Below, piece after piece: positions 11,702 through 22,683 of a stretch of 64,000 bases of DNA (position 1 is the first letter of the stretch; each line of letters opens with the position of its first letter). This DNA comes from Argentina anserina (Eukaryota; Streptophyta; Magnoliopsida; Rosales; Rosaceae), in NCBI RefSeq assembly GCF_933775445.1, contig NC_065878.1, forward strand, positions 1,882,001 through 1,946,000, given 5' to 3'. A model generated the notes under the pieces. That model saw nothing but the letters and a program-made list of their open reading frames with translations. It was not told the DNA's origin and did not search any database. Both the position numbers and the translations under genes were made by a program.

Positions 11702-12692
11702 TGTTGGAAAAATGGTTAATAAACTATTTAAAACCAAATTATAATTGATTAATTTAATTAAGTTAAACTTATAATTAATCAAAGATGAACATAGATTTGA
11801 GTCCTCCATAATGAGGGCTACAAGATCATATGTTTGTTTGTGTAATTTGGTTTGTGGGTGAATAAGAAATTGTCACTCAAAGATGGCTACTTAGAATGAG
11901 GAGAAAGTGTTTGTCCCACATTGGAAAAGAGAAGTGTTGAAAAGACTTTATATAGAATTCATTGTGTATGGGTTGTAAAGTGTGTAAGCCCCCTTATACC
12001 CTCTCGCGCACGCGCAGGGGGGTGCAAATTCTAGGTCACAAGGGAAACTCGTGTATGCCCGTGCGAAACACAAATTCTTTTTGCATTTCCTAAAATTCGG
12101 TTTTGACTTTTCAAAATTCTCTTGACTGTTCAAATTCTTTTTTTGTAACAACTGTGTTATTGTGTGTTATGGAGAATTATAACATAATTGAAATCAGTGC
12201 TTGTAACATATGTAACTCATGTATGTTATGATCTTTTGATTTCTATAACAGCCATTTTATTCATTGCTGATTGCAAATCCTCACTGTATAAATAGCCACC
12301 ATCCTTTCTTTGTACATCATCCATTCGAAACACAATCCTCTCCCACTCTCAAAGTTCTTAGCTTTTCTCTGGTGATAGAAAGAGGTACCTTTCGAGTTCG
12401 TTGAAGGTTCTAGTTAGTAGTGCAACTTCCTAGAATTGTTTAGTCGTTATATCCTGGGAGACAAGCGCCAAGCATCCTTGCACCGGTAGAGGAGGCGTAA
12501 ATGTCTTAAGGACAGTGTGGTATCACACACGTCTCGACTAGTTCTTCCATCAACAATCATTCGGTATTTTGGTTGAATTTCTTTTCGTGTTCTTCGTTAT
12601 TAGAACTACACGTTTTGTTTTTGCTTTATTATTTTTATAATTCAATTTATTAAATTATATATGCAATATATCATTGTTATTCCAACAGAAAT
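11697..12692 (+). mobile_element. Solo copia LTR with GAAAT duplication
   Basis: The LTR is 11702-12687 (986 bp, TGTTGGAAAAATGG...TTATTCCAACA). It is an inverted copy of the 1-kb LTR family at 4633-5637 and 8145-9148. It is flanked by perfect 5-bp duplications GAAAT (11697-11701 and 12688-12692). No primer-binding site or coding sequence adjoins it, so it is a solo LTR left by recombination between the two LTRs of a full element. It lies in the opposite orientation to the full element 2.5 kb to its left. Confidence 0.9.
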
Positions 12693-14001
12693 TGTATTTT
12701 ATTTTAATTTACCTTATTCAATAAATATAATAGATAATATATAAAAAGTAAAGTGGATTTCACATTTATCATTTACACAGTAGTTGTTAAATTGAGATTA
12801 GTAACAGTGAATAAAATATGATTCACTGAGTGGTAAAAGTAACAAAATAATTACCTTTGACTGTTCACTATAAGAGGTAATTTTTTTAATAACCAGAGGT
12901 AAAAACCTCTTTTTTCATGGGTCGGGTCGGGTCGACGGATCCGGTTTAGGAGTCGCCGAGTCGAGGTCTGCAACCGCAGATATGAGTAAAGCGTCATCGG
13001 ATTTGTAAATTTGCCAAAGAACTGCCCGTAACTGTGGTTACTTTTCACGTTCGATTGAATCATCACATTTCTCGCATTAATTGTCGCAAAGTAAGTGTGA
13101 CGTTACATACAAAACAATTAATATTATATGATTAGGTCACATTTAATCAGATTTAATTTAATTTACCATAAATTGTAAATTATGGCAATGTGAAATAGTA
13201 AATTATATACTACACTAGGATTGACCTTTTAGTAATTCCGAGAATTACATGTAATTTTTTTACCGACAAAATTTACCAGTAGGTTTTCGTAGTCAAGCAG
13301 GTGGCCGGGGTATCTCGTCGGGGCGATGCAAATCTGGGTTGAGGTGCGAGGGGGGGCTAGCCTATTTTTGCGTCAGATCACAGCGTCGTCGGCACGCCGG
13401 CCGGAAGAAGAGATGTCAGGGTCTCTAGCGACTGTTCAGGGCAGGGAGGAAAGCCTATCTCGTCGTCGGAGATCTGGGTTATGGGATCTGCTTCAACAGA
13501 AGAGATCCGGTGCGGTGTTGGCCGATCGGGAATAGTGGGTCGACGGTCGAGAGAATCTCCAATCTAGGTCGTCGTCGATCTTGCTTACAGCGTCGGAGAT
13601 CGCGGGTGACCGATCTGCATCGACGTGGATCTCGCCGAGCTGTGTCGTCACAGGGAAGGGAACGGTGCACTGATCTCGCTGAGTTGCGTTGTCAGAGATC
13701 GAAAGGCGGCGTGCCGATATGGATCGAGCACAACACTGGTGGATCTGTAGAGAGGAAGAGCACCGGTAGAGGGGAGTTCATGTTCCGGTTTGCGCGCCTG
13801 TGGGTGGAGGAGCGGTCATCGGGTGGATCCGCAGATCAGAGATAAGGAAGGGGTGCCCAGAGTAAGTTCTGGGTGCCCTTTGAATTTTTTTCTTTTTCTT
13901 TTTTTTCTTTTTTTGTCTTCCTCTGCCATTTTTCGACAAAACTTTTTTAGGGTCTACATCTTTTTTTTCTTTGCCTGAAAACTCAAGGTAAAGTAACGTG
14001 G
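12693..14001. other. Intergenic with a GC-rich leader-like patch
   Basis: AT-rich to about 13270, then a GC-rich patch (about 13275-13860) with many GTCG, GGAGATC and CGATCT motifs, then T-rich sequence. Open frames of up to 111 codons in the patch show no domain, are highly Arg-rich and overlap in several frames, as expected of GC-rich non-coding DNA. It may be the 5' leader of a transposon or a captured 5'UTR; nothing decides this. Confidence 0.4.
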
Positions 14002-14194
14002 TGTAAGGAAAATGGAATGGTCTACTTATCTCATTGATAATCCCCTTTATATAAGGGTCATGATTACAATAGGAATAAATGGTAATTAAGGATACATAAT
14101 AGTGATTGGTCTGTTACATCCGTTGACCATTAATGTCATTAACTCATTCCGTTATTTATTTTAATGAATGCACACTAATAGTATTTTTCCTTCA
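14002..14194 (-). repeat. Short copia-like LTR, right copy
   Basis: 193 bp, TGTAAGG...CCTTCA, highly similar to 2401-2605 in the same orientation. It could be the 5' LTR of the degenerate copia body or an independent solo LTR. Against the first, no primer-binding site is seen at its left side. Against the second, the flanking 5-mers (CGTGG and ATAAT) do not match. It ends about 275 bp before the NAA10 start codon. Confidence 0.55.
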
Positions 14195-14298
14195 ATAATA
14201 CTGAAAAAGTTATAACAAAATCATGGTTTTATTCCTCATCTCATACAACATAACCATCATTTAAATATAGTGAAAAAGATATAAATATTTTTATCATT

Positions 14299-14348
14299 TG
14301 GGCTTCGTGAAAAAGAAATACCTATAAGGAAGCCCAACTATCAGCCCA
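14299..14348. promoter_or_regulatory. Three TGGGCY (site II) motifs upstream of NAA10
   Basis: TGGGCT at 14299-14304 (plus) and its reverse complement AGCCCA at 14331-14336 and 14343-14348. Clusters of TGGGCY are known in promoters of plant ribosomal-protein and growth-related genes, where TCP factors bind. Together with the telo-box at 14438-14455 they form the classic pair. Function is inferred from motif and position. Confidence 0.6.
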
Positions 14349-14437
14349 GACCAAGCTGATGACCCTTAATCAGGGACCTAACAAATCGCTGCTTCTTCTT
14401 CTTCCCCAAAATCCCAAATCTAAAGAAATTGGGAAGC

Positions 14438-14455
14438 AAAACCCTAACCCTAAAC
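14438..14455 (+). promoter_or_regulatory. Double telo-box in the NAA10 leader
   Basis: AAACCCTAACCCTAAACC lies 15-32 bases before the start codon of NAA10. AAACCCTA telo-boxes cooperate with TGGGCY elements in plant translation-related genes. Here the site is probably within the 5'UTR. Confidence 0.65.
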
Positions 14456-14469
14456 CGTAGAAAGCAGAA

Positions 14470-15063
14470 ATGGTGTGCATACGGAAGGCGACGATGGACG
14501 ACCTGCTGGCGATGCAAGCCTGCAACCTGTTCTGCCTGCCGGAGAATTACCAGATGAAGTACTACCTCTACCACATCCTCTCATGGCCGCAGCTCCTCTA
14601 CGTGGCGGAGGACTACAACGGCCGCATCGTCGGCTACGTCCTCGCCAAGATGGAGGAAGAGAGCAACGAGTGCCACGGCCACATCACCTCCCTCGCCGTC
14701 CTCCGCACCCACCGCAAGCTCGGCCTCGCCACCAAGCTCATGACCGCCGCCCAGAACGCCATGGAGCAGGTCTTCTCCGCTGAGTACGTCTCCCTCCACG
14801 TCAGGAAGAGCAACCGCGCCGCCTTTAATCTCTACACTGAGACTCTTAACTATAAGATTCATGACATTGAGGCCAAGTACTACGCCGACGGCGAAGATGC
14901 TTACGACATGAGGAAGGAGCTCAAAGGGAAGAAAGCTCATGCCCATGCCCATGCCCATGGGGCCCACCACGGCCATCACCACCATCACCACCACCACGAG
15001 GGAGGGTGCTGCTCTGGAGATGCCAAGCCTGCCGAGGCGAAAAAGGCCGGGACTGCAAAGTAA
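14470..15063 (+). CDS. NAA10: N-alpha-acetyltransferase 10, NatA catalytic subunit
   Basis: A 197-residue GNAT protein in one uninterrupted frame. NAA10 pairs with NAA15 on the ribosome and acetylates N-termini of nascent chains after Met removal. The start MVCIRKAT is the usual plant NAA10 N-terminus. Residues 19-45 ([14 protein letters not shown]...SWPQLLY) form the substrate side. The acetyl-CoA loop is R82-K-L-G85-L-A87 (pattern RxxGxA), and the [12 protein letters not shown] block is at about 136-147. After residue 152 comes a tail with alternating Ala-His then eight consecutive His, a GGCC pair and a Lys/Ala-rich end, variable in this family. Codons before about residue 115 are strongly C/G-ending, whereas the last third is AT-richer. 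A telo-box and site II motifs precede it. Confidence 0.93.
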   Translation: MVCIRKATMDDLLAMQACNLFCLPENYQMKYYLYHILSWPQLLYVAEDYNGRIVGYVLAKMEEESNECHGHITSLAVLRTHRKLGLATKLMTAAQNAMEQVFSAEYVSLHVRKSNRAAFNLYTETLNYKIHDIEAKYYADGEDAYDMRKELKGKKAHAHAHAHGAHHGHHHHHHHHEGGCCSGDAKPAEAKKAGTAK

Positions 15064-16417
15064 TTACAGGTAAAATCGAGCCGTGCCGCGCCAGAAGAAT
15101 GTGTTTTTACTTTGCTGTGGTTTTGATTGATATGGAAATGATGCCAATTAGAGGATTGGGGAATATTTATGGTATATGTATTTGACTTGATGATGTTTAA
15201 ATACTTGCTCCTATGTTGTAGCTTTCTGTTTATTTATGGCTGATTATCATTTCTTTTTCTTTTTTTGGTAGTGTGTTATGAATCTTATTTTGAGTTGCAT
15301 TTGTGTCTTGTATTTGGTGTGTATTTTTTTCTCTGATTGACAATGTGCGCCATTTATCATGTGCCGATGAGATGTAGGGACTAAGGAATGTTCTTTCAAA
15401 CGCTTAAGATTTATGAATCAAGAATACAAAGTAATAATGAAATATAGTAGGAAATATTTTTTTTTGTCTTATGTAGTTGTACAGAGGATCACCAACTGTA
15501 TTAACTATAAAGGGATGTGTTATAAAATGTGATCAGAGTTAAATAATGTGATAGTGTGAAGTTATCTGCTTCCCCAAGGACCCATGGCCACTTCTTCTAT
15601 TCAGTATGAGGAGTGAAAAGCTATTTTAATGTTTTCTTCTTTCCTTTTGCTGAGACTTGTCATAGATGAATTGAAATTTCAGATCTTTCTTTCTATTGAT
15701 ATGTTAAGTTCTTGGATAAATAGCTCACAAGGTAGAAGTAGTATACCTATTCAAAGATGTTGCTTGCAAAATGCTGCTGTTCATTTTAACAAGAGTAAGG
15801 GTCCAGAGAAGAGTATGGGTAGGAGAATTAACCTAAAATAAAATATAGTAATAATGGTAACTTTTTTCTTTTCTGATAGGATGATGATATTAATTCAATA
15901 GGAAAGGATGAAGGCTCTTGTCAGTGTATGGAGTAGATGAGTAGATCTTTGTTGTGTGAGGAATTGAGCAAAGTAGGACAAAATGTTTATGAAATTCATG
16001 GACTTAGATTCTATAGAGGGTATACATGATGTGTATGGCTTGAAGGTCTTGTGTAAATCTTCAATTTTTTGATACCATAAACCCACTTTGCGGACCCAGA
16101 CTACAAACTGGAATGTTCTGCCGGTTGTGAGCTAGGTACTGTGAGGGGGTTCAAACCCAGAACACAGGGACACAAACCCTTGGTGAACCATTTGAGATTA
16201 GGTGCCATGCAGAATTCTAAATTTGCTTCTTCAAAGAGGTAGGAAAATATTAAAATTGTGTTGCACTTGAAAATCATTGTAGGAAGTTGGTGTTTATGCC
16301 TCTTTTTCTTTATCTTTCTTTCATAAATAACTGTCATGTACTGGTGATTATATCTTCTTGCATCAACAGCACAGGCTTTTTTTTCGTGTCTACTCTTTCA
16401 TTTGCCATTTTTTATTA
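15064..16417. other. NAA10 3' region and intergenic
   Basis: The first few hundred bases are T-rich and probably the NAA10 3'UTR. The rest is AT-rich with no supported gene; small open frames at 15629-15841 and on the minus strand show no domain. Confidence 0.5.
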
Positions 16418-16817
16418 GAATTAATTTCATTTTACTCCCCTAAATTTTACACTTAAAATCAGTTCACCCCTTAAACTTTTATTTTAATCAATTCACCCCC
16501 TATACTTTCAAATAACATTGAAGAAGAATAAAATTCAGATTTTCTTGGTTAAAATCCGATAAAAACTATCAAAAGAATGCTTCAAATCATGTGGCAAGAC
16601 AAACAAAATTTCTAATAATTTTACAACAACACTGAAGCTTTAAAATTAGGTCTCATAGCATAATTATCGATATAATGCATATAAAATCTGAATTTTGTCC
16701 TTCTTTAATGTCATTTTGAAAGTATAGGGGGTGAACTGATTAAAATAAAAGTTTAAGGGGTGAACTGATTTTAAGTGTAAAGTTTACGGGGTAAACTGAA
16801 ATTAATTTTTTTTATTA
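16409..16817. mobile_element. MULE-like foldback element (MITE)
   Basis: The body 16418-16808 (391 bp) is an inverted repeat with arms of roughly 120 bp. The left arm AATTAATTTCATTTTACTCCC... and the reverse complement of the right arm agree at most positions, including TTCACCCCTTAAACTTTTATTTTAATCA-type sequence. A 9-bp repeat TTTTTATTA flanks it (16409-16417 and 16809-16817), the size made by Mutator-like transposases. The T-rich flank makes the duplication less certain. No coding sequence, so non-autonomous. Confidence 0.7.
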
Positions 16818-16984
16818 TGAAGATTGTGGTCCACCTTTTCAGTACCAATTGAAAGGCTACAGATTTTGGGTTTTAGCATGAGTTTGTTGAATGGTGCCCT
16901 GGCTTTATGTCTCCCTACTTTTCATTGGTTTACATTTCAATACTGTTTTCACATATTCAGATAGTTAATTAAGGTATTCAGATT

Positions 16985-17270
16985 CAGTTATGCATGGCCA
17001 GTTTGGATGCATTTTCACCACCCTCTCTTACCTTTTATGATGGCAAAGATAACTTCTCTTTCTCTTTTTGGGTTTCTGTAATTTGCTCATTCATTGATAT
17101 ACCAACAAGAGTGCTTAAGTTGAAATGATAGGATCATAACTTATGCATTGCCAGTTTGGATGCGTTGCACCACCCTCTCCTACTTTTGGGATGGCAAATA
17201 TAACCTCTCTTTCTCTGAGCCTGACATCGTACTGTCTTTTGGGTGTGTTTAGTTTGCTCATTATTTCTGT
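16985..17270. repeat. Imperfect direct duplication, about 120 bp
   Basis: TTATGCATGGCCAGTTTGG... (about 16989-17095) recurs as TTATGCATTGCCAGTTTGG... (about 17142-17265), with both copies continuing through CACCACCCTCTC, GATGGCAAA and TTTGCTCATT. Non-coding. A second small duplication follows at 17465-17620. Confidence 0.6.
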
Positions 17271-17464
17271 AGCAACCAGATTGCTTAAGCTGAAATTAAA
17301 CTAAGCTCAAGTTGCTTAAGCCTATCATAACTTAGCACGAGTGGCTGTAAGTATGCCAGAAATTAAAGTTATATCCCTTATTGGAATGTGATGGATAAGA
17401 AAAAACTTCAGTGTTATTCAGTTGTGCTCAACTGTCATTAGATTTAAATTTAAAAGTGGAGGAT

Positions 17465-17620
17465 GCCCTACACCTTATTCTGATATAATATCTTCTTATA
17501 CCCATGCATCCTACATCTGTTTTGGTCTGCCTCTACAACCCAACTTCCTCCTGCCTTCATGCCCTACACCTTATTCTGATCTAATCTCTTCTCTTACCCA
17601 GCCTACTTTCCTCCTTCCTT
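17465..17620. repeat. Imperfect direct duplication, about 50 bp
   Basis: CCCTACACCTTATTCTGAT followed by a TCTTCT.TACCCA stretch occurs at about 17465 and again at about 17562. Non-coding; it may reflect local slippage. Confidence 0.5.
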
Positions 17621-18003
17621 CATGCCTCTCGTTGATCCAAATATATATCCATGGCAGCGACTGAGGACATTTTTCTGTATACTCTATTATTTTGTTTTGC
17701 TTTGTACTAGTTAATTTTTCTGTTATGAGCGGTCAGGTCAGATGTATGCAAGTGTTATGTGCAGGGAAGTTGATTCTTTATTTGGGCAGTACGTAGCAAG
17801 GTCCGTTATTGTTAAATACATTATTAATGGTTAACAGGTTAAACTTACCTTCCTAACATTTGGGTATCAAATTAACGATTTAGACTTGTCATTGGCTAAT
17901 GATCTGAAAGGTATAGGTAATACAAGAACTATGTTCTCCAATTTCTAATTTCTAATTTCTAATTCGCTATATATTTCCCTATATATATTCCTAATTTAGT
18001 TTA

Positions 18004-20824
18004 CTACTGCCTACTAGTTTTGAGCAACGAATCTTCGGTGTCTTCTACAGGAGATTGCCAAGTTGTTTCTCTCAAATGTCTCCCAAGAGATCCCACTCTT
18101 AATTCAATTAGTTCATCCATATATGCGCCCTGCTGTATTATAAGAAGGGATGTACTTCCCAGGAAGCTTGAAGATGCTAATGTCTCACCCCAAGTTCCGA
18201 GCTTATTGTTCTTGTTGTTTTCGAACAACGGTGGTGTTATTGGAGAGCAACCATCATGACCTCTTCCCGCTATGTACAACTGATATTGACCATCCATGGT
18301 GCTTACTATGCTGATAATTTCTTCCAAATTATTCGCATGTTTCTCACACAGAGCTACGGATGGTTCATTCATGGACTTAAGTTTGAAGTCATCTATGCAT
18401 GAGTCGTCAAGCTGCCTCTGCTTCCTGCAGGTGTTTTCGTCTGCCTTGTATTCCTTATCGCCATGATTACTCTCCTCTTGTGCTTCTTTACTTGGGGTGA
18501 ACCGTATAACTGTTAAGTTTACCCTAGGATGCCCAGCCATCCTCCATGCGTACGCTAGTGCCTCTCGATCATCCGGCCCTCCAATGAAAAGCATGGCGTA
18601 GTTGTATGACTCCAAAGAAGCATTGCGCATGTTTGTGATTCTGGATGTGACGAGCCCACAATCCACAAAAAGACCTACGGTGCACCTGGCATTTTCCATG
18701 ACCTTCTGACTGATTTCCGAGAGAAGAGGATCGTAACGATCATCTGGGACTCCATCAATAGTAGTTTTCATTCGGAACGGGATGATTATGAAGTTGACGT
18801 CGTTCTCGTCAGCCATGTTGCATATATCCTGGTGCATAGTGGCATAGGCGGACACTGCGGTGAGTGATTGGACGGAGACATTCTCTCTTTGACTTGCATA
18901 GAACTCAAATGCATTGGAGCTGAAGTCATATTGTAGCTTGTTATTGCCATCTGCTCCAGCTTTGTTGCAAGCATCATGCACGATGAGCATAGCAGCATTA
19001 TGATCTGTAAGTTCGACCAGTTTAACAGCTAAGACGTTAATTGGAGATTTTCTGGACGGATTGGAAGCCTCGATGAGGCTTATGATGCCTGATGCTTTGC
19101 TGGTAGTGTGGGTGCATGCAAGGATTCGAAGCTCACTTTCTGCTCCTGCACTTTGTATGCTTCTAGGTTTATATGCAGAACTCTTGGAGGACTTGCAAAT
19201 GAGGGCTAGGAAGGGTCCAACAGGAACCGTCATTGCCCAAACTGCAACCAACATTACTCCATATGTTTGGTTGTCCAAAGCCTGTTCAATAAGTTATGCA
19301 TAACTTGTCAGCTTCTATTTTCAGAAACAGAAAATGTATATATATCTTAGGATCTTTAGCCTTGCATGCATGTCAGATTCTATAAGCAAATAGTCACATA
19401 CCTTTAGGTCGCGAGAGGAGGTGAGTATAATGAGTGCCAATAAGCCTTTGGTGTTCATGAGGATTCCCAGAACTAAACCGTCTCGAGGTGTCATTTTGTG
19501 GAACAAAGCAGCGATGAAAGTGCCGACACTTTTAGCTCCAAGAGCCAGGATGATCACACCGACAAGCTGAGGCACGTTCGATTCAGTTTTCATCTGCGGA
19601 TCCAGATCACCGAAAAGCCAAACGGAATTGAATCTCCCCCCAATGACCAAGTAAAAAAGGGGCATGAAAATGTTGTCCACAAACTTTCCGGCACGATCTT
19701 TAAATATCTGCTTGAAGTGCATCCCCTTGGGCATAACTGCTCCCAGCATGAAAGGTCCGACGATGGAGTGTCCACCGCAGGCATCGGTTATTAATCCACA
19801 GAATACAATGCCAAACAGAATACAGCATATTTGGACATCACTAAAGCTGTCATCCTTAGTAGTGTAGCGCATTGCCCAGGCGAGAGCTGGCCGAAGTAAC
19901 AGAACACAGAATGCCATGAAGCCTAGGGTTAACAACACCGTGTACAATTTACCATCAGCTAGTATGGCCATTACCACAAGAAAAACATTCCACAACGCCA
20001 CGTCGGAGATAATGGCACCAGATATGGCTAGTCGTCCCACCTCTGAGTGGAGAAGCTTGAAGTCGGCCAGAATCTGGGTGAGATCAGAGAAGTTGGTACT
20101 GGCGAGGATAATGCCCCAGAAAATGGGGCCATACGATGCGTTTTTCAAATTGCTTTTGTCTCTCACAGTTTCAAAGTCTTTGAAGAGTACATAGGTATGC
20201 AAGACCCACCCGGTGGGGATGGCGAAAACCAGCCCGGCCACGGCAATGCTGATGGCCTTGGTCCCTGCACGTACTACTGGTCTGATTTCAAAGTCTAATC
20301 CGATCAGGAAAACGTGGAACACCAGCCCCAAGTTTGCAAAAGTCTCTAAGGTCATTATGGTATCGAAAGGAGTTATGGTGACTCCCATAATGCTGGTGAT
20401 CGAAAACACAGATGGACCTAATAGAACGCCAGCCTGCACACAAATAATGCATGTATGCATGCTCTATTAATAAACCGCCTGCAGCATTATACGTAGCCAA
20501 ATGTACAGCAAACAGCATCAAATGAAAACAGATCTTCTAATGGTTGAAGAATATTTCATGAGCTAGAAAATGATGATTCATTTTGGTATATAAACTCACC
20601 AGAATATTAGTAACAATGCGAGGTTGGCGCAAGGGTTTGAGAAGGTAGGCAAGAACGCGACTGAGCACCAAGATGGAGAGGAGTTGGATAATGAGCATTG
20701 GGATAGGAGAGTCCAAGGTGTTTCTAGCATTCCACAGCCCAGCGTTATGTTTTCGTGTTGAGTTATAACATACATTGAAAGAGGTTTTTGATCTATATGT
20801 GATATTGTATGACAGAATGGTCAT
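18004..20824 (-). CDS. Cation/H+ antiporter, CHX family (3 exons)
   Basis: Exons 20824-20600, 20433-19402 and 19281-18004, all phase 0 with GT/AG borders, give 844 residues, normal for plant CHX proteins. These CPA2-family membrane antiporters exchange K+ or Na+ for H+ in endomembranes or the plasma membrane. Residues 1-40 are the short Cys-containing N-terminus, followed by about a dozen membrane segments to about residue 415. Marks: LLKPLRQPRIVTNILAGVLLGPS across the first junction; LIGLDFEI; the core helix ISDVALW with Asp at about 219; and RDGLVLGILMNTKGL with Lys at about 404. The C-terminal half (about 430-844) is the soluble regulatory part with two universal-stress-like folds. The core pair is Ser-Asp where many relatives have Asn-Asp. 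The exact CHX subgroup is not assigned. Confidence 0.92.
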
Positions 20825-21836
20825 TGTAACTGAGCTTTATTTGATCTTCTTTCTTTGTGTTTCTCTAGCAATACATGAAGAAAGAAATGAAGAGGGATAA
20901 ATAAGCCTCAAAAGAACAGAAAATCTTAACTGAACGCGTTTGTAACAAGCATTCAGGGTCTTCTTGCTGAACCCGTTTTTATATTTTTGTTGTGAAAATC
21001 GTTCAATTATATATGAACGTGTTAGTTCAAGTCCGGCTTAATGTAACAGAAAAATATACACAACTAACTAACCATTTTTCTGGTGTTTTTGGTTGCAGTA
21101 CGTACTTTTTAACTTTCATTTCCGACCATGTTGATATTGTTATAGGTAAAAAAAAAAGATATTGTTATGGGTCAGTTGACTTTGAGAAAAGTCTTTTTTT
21201 TGTTGTTGAGAAAAGTCATCTGATGTCACAACTAATTTAGGGTATATATATATATATATATATATATTCAATAAATGTCGAATAAAATCAAATTAAATAA
21301 CAATTTTGTTTCTCAACCATTAGAGATCATAGAATCTGATGATCTTGGATCAGAGTACACACATAGATGTAAAAATCAAGTCTCGAGGTTTTGAGATGTA
21401 AAAATCAATAGTCATTTTAGATTAGCATGGCAAAAGGACATGTTCTATCAATAGACATGGATGTAATAATCAAGTCTTGAGGTTTGAGACGGCCTCTAAT
21501 TAAGTAGCTGCCAAGTATACCGGTTTAACTTTTGAAGAAAGAGTAACTTCCACATTTTGACAAGCGCTATTGATTTTGAGTGAGCAGCGCAATTAGCATG
21601 AAGGAGATAAACTGCAGGCCCCCAAGCAAAAGAGTCTTCCTAATGAAACATAGAAAGAGTTTGAATAGCATAAACAGGCAATAAGCCTCAGTCACTCTGT
21701 GGATATTGATATTATGATTATTATCACTGCTGGATTTGCATGATGAGTCATACTGAGGACTACTGAGGAACAAGAGAGCGAAGCGATTTTTTATGTTTAA
21801 TTTTTTTTTTTTACAATATGTCCGTGGAATACTTTT
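20825..21836. other. Intergenic, CHX upstream region
   Basis: AT-rich, no gene supported. Contains a pure TA repeat at 21243-21267. The CHX promoter should lie at the left end (minus strand), but I recognise no motif. Confidence 0.5.
21243..21267. repeat. (TA)n microsatellite
   Basis: About 12 uninterrupted TA units. Confidence 0.9.
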
Positions 21837-22620
21837 TTTGATAGCCAAAGACGTTAAATTGTATAGATCATGAGTAGGTTACAATATAAACACATTTCAC
21901 CCGTCAATCCGGGCTACCTTAAAATTGAAATATACAAAACTACTAAAATCTTTAAAAACTAAAATTCTAGCAATTTTTATATTGAACCATAAAATAAGCA
22001 TCAAGTAACAACCAGAACATGTGAGCAAAACTAACATTAAGACAAAAACCAATCCAGCCTAGTCTGAGACCGAAAGAAAAAAAATTGGGCCATTGGGCCC
22101 AAAAGCCCAACTCAGCCTTCTCCCCTCCGCATCACACACCAAACCAAACTGACGCCGGCAGTACCACCACCACCTTCACCGCTCCGGCGGTCTTCCAAGT
22201 CCCTCCGCCATGGAATGTAGTTTTAGAGAATCAAGACAAATGCCCAAACCACACAACCAAACGTTGGGGGATCTGCAAAGTTTTAGAACTCGAGGGAGCT
22301 CTGCCACCGCGGTGTGGAGGAGCAACACGGGTGAAGCTGGAAATATCCGAGCTCTGCAAAGCAACCCCCAAAACTATCCAGATCTTGTCGAACCCCGATC
22401 TTCGGTCAGCCCAAAATTAGTTTTCCAACGACAGAACCAGAGAACACCACCCTTGGGTCAACACTCTTTGCCGCCTAAGTCGACGTCGTCACCACAATGC
22501 CAACCTCGGACCAAGCAGCGTCCCCTCAGGAGGAGAACAACCACGCCACCGCCCAAACCCTAAAAAGGATTAAGGCCTTCGACTCCGAGGAACACGGAGC
22601 TATAACAATATGATGTTATG
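21837..22620. other. Unassigned segment with GC-rich right half
   Basis: It begins with a T-run and AT-rich sequence, and becomes GC-rich from about 22085 (GGGCCATTGGGCCCAAAAGCCCAAC, then CCACCACCACC). Overlapping open frames of 111 and 117 codons have no recognisable domain. The layout (T-run first, GC-rich end last) would fit a truncated minus-strand non-LTR element, but no clear target duplication was found. Confidence 0.3.
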
Positions 22621-22683
22621 CATGATTCTCCCTGTTCATGGAATTCTTCATTTTAGTGATTTTACGGTCTACACTTTTTCATT

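Noticed and set aside
13510..13845. 111-codon Arg/Ser-rich open frame
   Set aside because: Sits in a GC-rich patch where several overlapping frames are open on both strands; no domain.
2401..14194. Confident full-length copia element bounded by the 200-bp repeats
   Set aside because: Right copy lacks an adjacent primer site and the flanking 5-mers differ, so only a tentative link is reported.
14581..14997. 138-codon open frame antisense to NAA10
   Set aside because: It mirrors the GC-rich NAA10 codons, is dominated by Val/Gly/Met repeats from the His tail, and has no independent support.
22085..22563. Overlapping 111- and 117-codon frames near a GGGCCC-rich start
   Set aside because: No domain, competing frames, and the surroundings look like a transposon fragment.
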